From an uncultured Oscillospiraceae bacterium (GTDB taxonomy: Bacteria > Bacillota > Clostridia > Oscillospirales > Oscillospiraceae): 35,079 nt of DNA. The stretch lies in the NCBI GenBank assembly GCA_910588455.1, contig CAJUPG010000011.1, positions 1-35,079 on the forward strand, given 5' to 3'. A program made the translations under genes and the position numbers. Position 1 is the first letter of the stretch; each line of letters opens with the position of its first letter. The notes beneath the pieces were generated by a model. The model had not been told where the DNA came from. It saw only the letters and a list, made by a program, of their open reading frames with translations, and searched no databases. Shown piece after piece: positions 30,738 to 35,079 of the stretch.

Positions 30738-33181
30738 GGCTCCTCCTCCCCTGCCTCCAGCGCCTGCAGGGTCCCGTCGTCCATTTTGCCCAGCAGCGTC
30801 CCCCGGACGGTGCCGTAAATGTCCGCGTCCACCACGCCGTTGACGTAGCCCCGCACATGGCCGTTCACCTTGATATTGCCGCTGACCGGCCGGGCGGGCA
30901 GATTGTGCTTCAGCTCAAAGGATGTTTTTTCAATGATGGTGTCGCCTAAAATCAAAATCTGGGGCAGGACTCCCATGACCAGGAGCATGGAAATCAGCGT
31001 CCCCCGGCCCAGGCACTCGCCGATCCCGGCAATGGCCTCGTTGGAGGTCAAAAAGCTGATGAGCGTACCCGCCGCCGCCAGGATGCTGCCGGAAGTAACC
31101 ACGGTGGGAAAGGCCAGGTTCAGGGACTCTACGATTGCGTCCTTGCAGGGCATCTGCTCCTTCAGCTCCACATAGCGGCTGGAGATAACAATGGCGTAGT
31201 CCACATTCGCGCCCATCTGGATGGAGCTGACAATCAAGTAGCTGAGGAAAAACAGATTTTTTTCCATCAGATACGGGAAGGAAAAGTTGATCCAGATACT
31301 GCCCTGGATAATCACAATCAGCAGCACCGGCAGGCCCGCCGACCGGAACGTAAACACCAGCACAATAATGACGAACAGGGCGGACAGGACGCTGATCAGG
31401 ATATTGTCTCCCTCGAAGGAGGCGGAAAGATCGTAGTCGTTGGTGGAGTTGCCCACCAGGAACAAATCGTCGTAATACCGTCCGGCGACGGTGTGTAGGG
31501 TTTTTAAGTATTCAAAGGTTTCCTTGCTCTCCTCCGGCAAATCCAGCTCCACCAGCAGGCGGCTGTAGCTCTCCCCGCCTAATTGCTTACGCGCGTCCAG
31601 GAGCTGGCTGTAAATATCGTCCAGCGTCTCCTCCATATCCCCGTCCAGAGAGACATACCCGGCCTCTTTTTGGTCGTAGAGGAAAAATATCATGTCGATC
31701 AAAGGCACCCGGTAGTCGTTCAGGTGGTTGACGATCTGCCCATAGTCCTCCTGGTCGGCGGCATAGGCGGTGTAGAGCAGCTTGCTCAGCTCCAGGTCCA
31801 CATCCATGGCCTCTGCAAGCTGGCGGGCGGTGAGCGCGTCGGTGAGCATATAGCCGTCCATGGCCTCGATGCTGGCCAGACCCAGGGCGTTGTCCACATA
31901 CTCCATCCGGCTCAAATCCGCCAGCAGAGCTTTTTCTTTGTCGTAGTCCCCCTTGGGCACCAGCAGAGCCATCAGGTTTGTGCCCCCGAAGGTGCTGTCG
32001 ATTTTCTCCCGCGCAATCTGTGCGTCGTTCTTTTTAAACGTCTCCAGCGTGGAGTAGCCGTAGACATAGGGACAGCGATTGGAGCACAGGAACGCCCCCG
32101 CTAAAATCAGGGCGAACACCGGGGGCACGATATAGCGGGTTTTGACTGTGAGCCGTCCCCAAGCGCTGATTTTGGGCACAAAGCTGCGGTGGTGGGTCTT
32201 GTCGATGCCCTTGGCAAAGAGCATCAGAAGCCCCGGCATGAGGGTGAACACACTGAGCAGGCTGAGGAAAATGGCCTTGATGAGGACCACACCCATATCC
32301 CGGCCGATCCGGAACTGCATGAAGGTCATAGCAATCAGGCCGGAAACGGTGGTCAGGCTGGAAGAGGAAATCTCCGGGATGGATTTCGCCAGAGCGGCGA
32401 TGCAGGCTTCTCTGGCCTCGTGAAGCTCCCGCTCCTCGGTGAACCGGTGGCACAAAATAATGGCGTAGTCAATCGCCAGGGCCAGCTGGAGCACCACGGC
32501 GATGGAGTTGGTCACAAAGGAAATCTCCCCCATCAGGTAGTTGGTGCCCATATTCAGGAGCGCCGCCGCACCGAAGGTCAGAAGAAGCACGGGCACCTCC
32601 AAATAGGTTTTGGAGGTGAACAGCAGTACGCAGACGATAATGCCAACCGCAACCAGCATGACGATTTTCATTTCGTCAGCCAGCGTGTCCTGGAGGCCCG
32701 CTCCCACCTCGCTGTCTATGTAGCAGTCGCAGCCCTCCAGCAGGGTCCGGACCGCCTCCATCGCGTCCTTGCTGATCTGGTCCTCCACCTCCCCCTCCAG
32801 GGTGAGGGTGAACAGGGCGGAGGCATTGGCGTAGGTATCGGACAATACAGACGCCTCGTCCTCCGGATCGTAGAACTCCACAGCGGACACCCCCTCCACC
32901 GCTTCCAGCGCTTCCTTCAACTCCAGAGCGCGGTCCAGGGGGATGTTGGATACCATAACGCGGGCACTGGCATAGGTGATGAACTCGTCTTCCATAATGG
33001 TAAGGCCCTGGCGGGTCTCGGTGTCCGGGGGCAGGTAAGATGTTAAATCGTCGTTGGTCTGCACCCAGTTCCGGGACACCGCGCAGAACAGTCCCGCAAC
33101 CACAAAGAACAGGAAAAAGATGTTGCGCTTGTCTACAATAAATGTGGAAATTTTTATCCAAAACGAATCCTTCGCTTCCAT
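30734..33181 (-). CDS. MMPL-family RND transporter with bactofilin-like tail
   Basis: 815-residue membrane protein with the 12-helix RND plan: TM1 at about 20-35, an extracellular loop 36-170, TM2-6 (about 175-325), TM7 near 350, a second large loop about 370-590, TM8-12 (595-750). The proton-relay Asp-Tyr pairs typical of MMPL proteins are at D238-Y239 (ALAIDYAIILCHRF) and D661-Y662 (GANVDYAIVISSRY). Residues about 765-800 read SGNIKVNGHVRGYVNGVV then DADIYGTVRG, short G-x-V strands like bactofilin repeats, an unusual cytosolic tail. The ATG at 33181 is chosen because GGGAGG lies 8 nt upstream; the frame stays open to 33364. Likely exports a lipid or envelope precursor, as MMPL relatives do; the cargo is not known. 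Confidence 0.9.
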   Translation of the reverse strand: MEAKDSFWIKISTFIVDKRNIFFLFFVVAGLFCAVSRNWVQTNDDLTSYLPPDTETRQGLTIMEDEFITYASARVMVSNIPLDRALELKEALEAVEGVSAVEFYDPEDEASVLSDTYANASALFTLTLEGEVEDQISKDAMEAVRTLLEGCDCYIDSEVGAGLQDTLADEMKIVMLVAVGIIVCVLLFTSKTYLEVPVLLLTFGAAALLNMGTNYLMGEISFVTNSIAVVLQLALAIDYAIILCHRFTEERELHEAREACIAALAKSIPEISSSSLTTVSGLIAMTFMQFRIGRDMGVVLIKAIFLSLLSVFTLMPGLLMLFAKGIDKTHHRSFVPKISAWGRLTVKTRYIVPPVFALILAGAFLCSNRCPYVYGYSTLETFKKNDAQIAREKIDSTFGGTNLMALLVPKGDYDKEKALLADLSRMEYVDNALGLASIEAMDGYMLTDALTARQLAEAMDVDLELSKLLYTAYAADQEDYGQIVNHLNDYRVPLIDMIFFLYDQKEAGYVSLDGDMEETLDDIYSQLLDARKQLGGESYSRLLVELDLPEESKETFEYLKTLHTVAGRYYDDLFLVGNSTNDYDLSASFEGDNILISVLSALFVIIVLVFTFRSAGLPVLLIVIIQGSIWINFSFPYLMEKNLFFLSYLIVSSIQMGANVDYAIVISSRYVELKEQMPCKDAIVESLNLAFPTVVTSGSILAAAGTLISFLTSNEAIAGIGECLGRGTLISMLLVMGVLPQILILGDTIIEKTSFELKHNLPARPVSGNIKVNGHVRGYVNGVVDADIYGTVRGTLLGKMDDGTLQALEAGEEEP

Positions 33182-33211
33182 CCAAGACGCCTCCCATTTT
33201 GCTTGCATGAT

Positions 33212-33217
33212 ATTATA
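33212..33217 (-). promoter_or_regulatory. Candidate -10 for the MMPL operon
   Basis: Minus-strand TATAAT about 30 nt before the ATG. No good -35 at 16-18 nt. Just upstream the arms CCCCAA and TTGGGG flank 13 nt (about 33229-33254), a possible operator for a regulator that helps this weak promoter. Confidence 0.4.
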
Positions 33218-33325
33218 CAGCGGGACCGCCCCAAGCACCATAGACATTTGGGGTGGTTTGTTTAAAACAGTCTTGACCGATGCCGGTGCCGCCGCTCGCT
33301 GGTGATATGGCTTGCTGGGGCGGCA

Positions 33326-33357
33326 TAAAAAAGGCAGTTGGTATAACCCAACTGCCT
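33326..33357 (-). terminator. Terminator of the small Gln-rich gene
   Basis: Read on the minus strand, AGGCAGTTGG and CCAACTGCCT form a perfect 10-bp stem with a 6-nt loop, followed by six T. It begins about 20 nt after the TAA of the small gene at 33379-33586 and isolates it from the MMPL operon. Confidence 0.85.
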
Positions 33358-33378
33358 CCAGCAATTAAAATATTTGAT

Positions 33379-33586
33379 TTAGCCGCCGTTTAGTAGTTGT
33401 CCTAGTATCTCTCTATCTGCGTCTGAATAAGTGTTGTTGCCACCAGATGTAACTAGACCTTGGGATTCTAATTCTTTTACGCGTTGAAGTGGATCGACCC
33501 AACCATCATCAGACGGTTGTGTTTCGGTTTGCTGTGTTTGCTGCTGTTGGGTACTTTCACTCGGTTTTGACTGCTGTCCACTACAT
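33379..33586 (-). pseudogene. Frame-broken small Gln-rich, SHOCT-like protein gene
   Basis: AAGGAGG (33599-33593) is 6 nt before an ATG at 33586, but the next codon is TAG. One frame over, from TGT at 33585 to TAA at 33379, 68 codons are open: CSGQQSKPSESTQQQQTQQT (Gln/Thr-rich) followed by DDGWVDPLQRVKELESQGLV and a SDADREILGQLLNGG end. The DPLQRVKELESQGLV part fits a SHOCT domain. Adding two bases (ATG TGT AGT) would restore MCSGQQ in frame with a perfectly placed RBS, so a 2-bp loss in a TG repeat is the simplest reading. The codons are more AT-rich than in neighbours, which hints at transfer. An alternative is a CTG start further up; no other start exists. Confidence 0.55.
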
Positions 33587-33663
33587 CTAAAACCTCCTTG
33601 AACTAGCCCAGAAAATTGTCTGATATAACAAGCAGAGCTGCTCAGTTATTCAGCCGAGGCGGC

Positions 33664-33692
33664 TTGCCAGTGCAGGGCCGCCGTAGTATAAT
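33664..33692 (+). promoter_or_regulatory. Promoter of the LytTR two-component operon
   Basis: TTGCCA (33664-33669), 17-nt spacer, TATAAT (33687-33692), 35 nt before the ATG. The -10 is perfect and the -35 matches 5 of 6. Confidence 0.75.
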
Positions 33693-33727
33693 ATTCTATC
33701 ATAACAGCAAGGGAGGTGGATTACCCC

Positions 33728-34447
33728 ATGCTGCGTATTGCCATCTGCGATGATGACAGTGCCGCTGTCCAATCCAACAGGACCATCGCGGAGGACTGCC
33801 TGAAGCAATGCGGGTACGCCGGCGAGATCGCCGCCTATACTCACAGCGGCAATCTCCTCTATGACATCACCGAAGATGGCTTTTTCTTTGACCTGATCCT
33901 GCTGGACATTGAAATGCCCGGCAGCACCGGAATGGAGCTGGCCGGGAAGATCAGGCCCGTTTTGCCCAATGTGAAGATCATCTTCATTACCTCCCATGTG
34001 GAGTACGCCATCGACGCCTTTGAGCTGTCCATCTTCCGGTACGTCCCCAAGAACGACATCGCCCGGCGGCTCCCTGGGGCGATCTGTGACGCCATCCGGC
34101 TGATTGCGCTGGAAGAGGGGCAGTTCTATACCATCCAGACCAACAGCCGCCTGGAAAAAATCCCGTATAAGGAAATTCTTTTCCTTTCCCGGGACGGGAA
34201 AAACACCAGCATCACCACCGCGGGCGGGGCGTCCAAGGTGCGCAAGAGCTTACAGCAGGTCTATGAGGAGCTGGCCGCAGAGGAGTTCATCTTTATCGAC
34301 CGGGGCTGTATTGTCAACATGATCCATGTCATGCAGGTCAAAGAGGGCATGGCCGTCCTGAAAAACGGCGCCGCCCTCCCCATCAGCCGCTCCCATCTGC
34401 AAGAGGTAAAGGCGCAGATCAACGCATATTGGGGGGCGCACATATGA
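33728..34447 (+). CDS. LytTR-family response regulator (AgrA/LytR type)
   Basis: 239 residues. Receiver at 1-120 with acidic pocket D8-D10, phospho-acceptor D60 in LILLDIEMPG, T/S89 and K108 (RYVPKND). A LytTR DNA-binding domain follows at about 135-235 (KIPYKEILFLSRDGKNTSI, EFIFIDRGCIVNMIHV, LPISRSHLQEVK), the beta-strand binding fold that reads pairs of short direct repeats. ATG at 33728 is favoured because it starts MLRIAICDDD; GGGAGG lies 11 nt upstream. A GTG four codons earlier overlaps the RBS. The TGA overlaps the next ATG by 4 bp, so it is coupled to its sensor kinase. Target genes not visible here. Confidence 0.92.
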   Translation: MLRIAICDDDSAAVQSNRTIAEDCLKQCGYAGEIAAYTHSGNLLYDITEDGFFFDLILLDIEMPGSTGMELAGKIRPVLPNVKIIFITSHVEYAIDAFELSIFRYVPKNDIARRLPGAICDAIRLIALEEGQFYTIQTNSRLEKIPYKEILFLSRDGKNTSITTAGGASKVRKSLQQVYEELAAEEFIFIDRGCIVNMIHVMQVKEGMAVLKNGAALPISRSHLQEVKAQINAYWGAHI

Positions 34448-35079
34448 CGGACGTGTTTCTGCCGCTCTCCGGCCTGTTGACCGGAGCGGTGCGTGTTCTG
34501 GTGGGCCTGACTCTCGTTCACCGGTTGCTGTCCGTAAAGAGGCCAGACCGAAAAAGCATCGCGGCGGGGCTGGCCGGGGCGCTGGTTCTTACGGTTTTGC
34601 TGTCCCTTCTCTGTGCGCCGGATTTCTACCGGATGGCTCTGGAGGCGGTTCTGATTGCCGCCTGTGCCCACCGGCTGCAAGGGGCCGAGCTGAGAATGGG
34701 CCTGTTTGTCGGCATCTTTTACGAGATTGGCGTCTCCTTCTGGTCGTTTCTCCTGCCGGCATGGCTGGGTGTACTGTTCTGCTCCCAGGATTTCCTCAAT
34801 ACCGGAACGCTGGCTGGACAGTCCGCCCTCTGGCTGCTCCACGGGCTGCTGGCCGTTTTGGCAGCCTGGCTCTCCAGAGGCTGGGAGATTAACCGCAAAT
34901 CTGCGTTCCGGGCCGTCTCCGCGCTTACGCTGGCGGGATTCCTGGGGGTTATCACACTGTCGGAGCAGACCGTTTTGACGATTCCCGACGACACCCTCCA
35001 TATGTGGACCATTCTGGCGGTGGTGCTGATGATGTCAGTGCTGGTGTTCAACATCAACCGGCAGTATGAGGTGGAAAAG
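34444..35079 (+). CDS. Membrane sensor histidine kinase, N-terminal part (cut by window end)
   Basis: 212 codons are open to the end of the window without a stop. The product starts MTDVFLPLSGLLTGAVRVLV and is strongly hydrophobic, with six or seven membrane helices (about 4-27, 40-58, 62-78, 85-105, 108-125, 140-158, 168-182, 193-207 as candidates), ending QYEVEK, where the cytosolic linker begins. ATGA overlap with the LytTR regulator and the polytopic sensor point to a GHKL-type kinase (AgrC-like) as its cognate partner; the catalytic domain lies outside the window, so this is inference. Such kinases often sense secreted peptides, but no peptide gene is seen in this window. Confidence 0.8.
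   Translation, partial: MTDVFLPLSGLLTGAVRVLVGLTLVHRLLSVKRPDRKSIAAGLAGALVLTVLLSLLCAPDFYRMALEAVLIAACAHRLQGAELRMGLFVGIFYEIGVSFWSFLLPAWLGVLFCSQDFLNTGTLAGQSALWLLHGLLAVLAAWLSRGWEINRKSAFRAVSALTLAGFLGVITLSEQTVLTIPDDTLHMWTILAVVLMMSVLVFNINRQYEVEK

Noticed and set aside
33181..33364. Longer MMPL start at 33364 or at the ATG at 33208
   Set aside because: The first runs through a terminator hairpin; the second is 4 nt from the -10. The ATG at 33181 has GGGAGG at the right distance.
1..35079. CRISPR array, tRNA, rRNA, insertion sequence or phage attachment site
   Set aside because: No regularly spaced repeats, tRNA T-loop/CCA patterns, transposase motifs or paired terminal repeats were seen on either strand.

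Overview
The window is GC-rich and looks like a chromosome segment from a low-G+C-phylum Clostridia relative with high GC, most likely an Oscillospiraceae-type gut bacterium (Flavonifractor/Lawsonibacter/Oscillibacter neighbourhood). The reasons are a PolC-type replicative polymerase, a Spo0H-like sigma factor, the Firmicutes gene order pyrH-frr-uppS-cdsA-dxr-rseP-ispG-polC, and multidomain hybrid histidine kinases of clostridial style. The taxon is an inference from gene content, not from a marker search.

Layout. 1-870: an M23 peptidase that is probably the back end of a larger protein, then a long perfect palindrome. 871-6936: a TetR-family regulator and a two-gene operon of large hybrid histidine kinases, all on the minus strand. 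6937-7259: wreckage of a MATE efflux gene. 7239-9756: an acyl-ACP thioesterase coupled to a Cys-rich zinc-ribbon protein, a second small zinc-ribbon protein, and sigH with a consensus promoter. 9783-12229: ruvB-glmM. 12240-12560: a compact locus with two near-consensus promoters facing each other, a foldable antisense pair of transcripts, and a 25-codon ORF with a very strong but sequestered ribosome-binding site. 12564-22841: the eight-gene minus-strand housekeeping operon (UMP kinase, ribosome recycling, undecaprenyl-PP synthesis, CDP-diacylglycerol synthesis, the first committed MEP enzyme, site-2 protease, a late MEP enzyme, PolC). 22976-25131: divergent greA-lysS. 25261-27445: a third hybrid kinase. 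27444-33217: an MMPL transporter translationally coupled to a 1097-residue exported beta-helix/coiled-coil protein. 33326-33599: a small, apparently frame-broken Gln-rich gene with its own terminator. 33664-35079: a LytTR response regulator and the N-terminal part of its membrane histidine kinase, cut by the window end.

How the parts work together. The long operon joins translation restart, nucleotide supply, isoprenoid and lipid-carrier synthesis and replication, as in many Firmicutes. The three hybrid kinases carry receivers but no DNA-binding output, so their phosphoryl groups must go to partners elsewhere. The MMPL/beta-helix pair looks like an envelope export or surface-assembly module. 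The best candidates for something undescribed are the antisense small-ORF locus at 12240-12560 and the MMPL plus beta-helix/coiled-coil module at 27444-33181.
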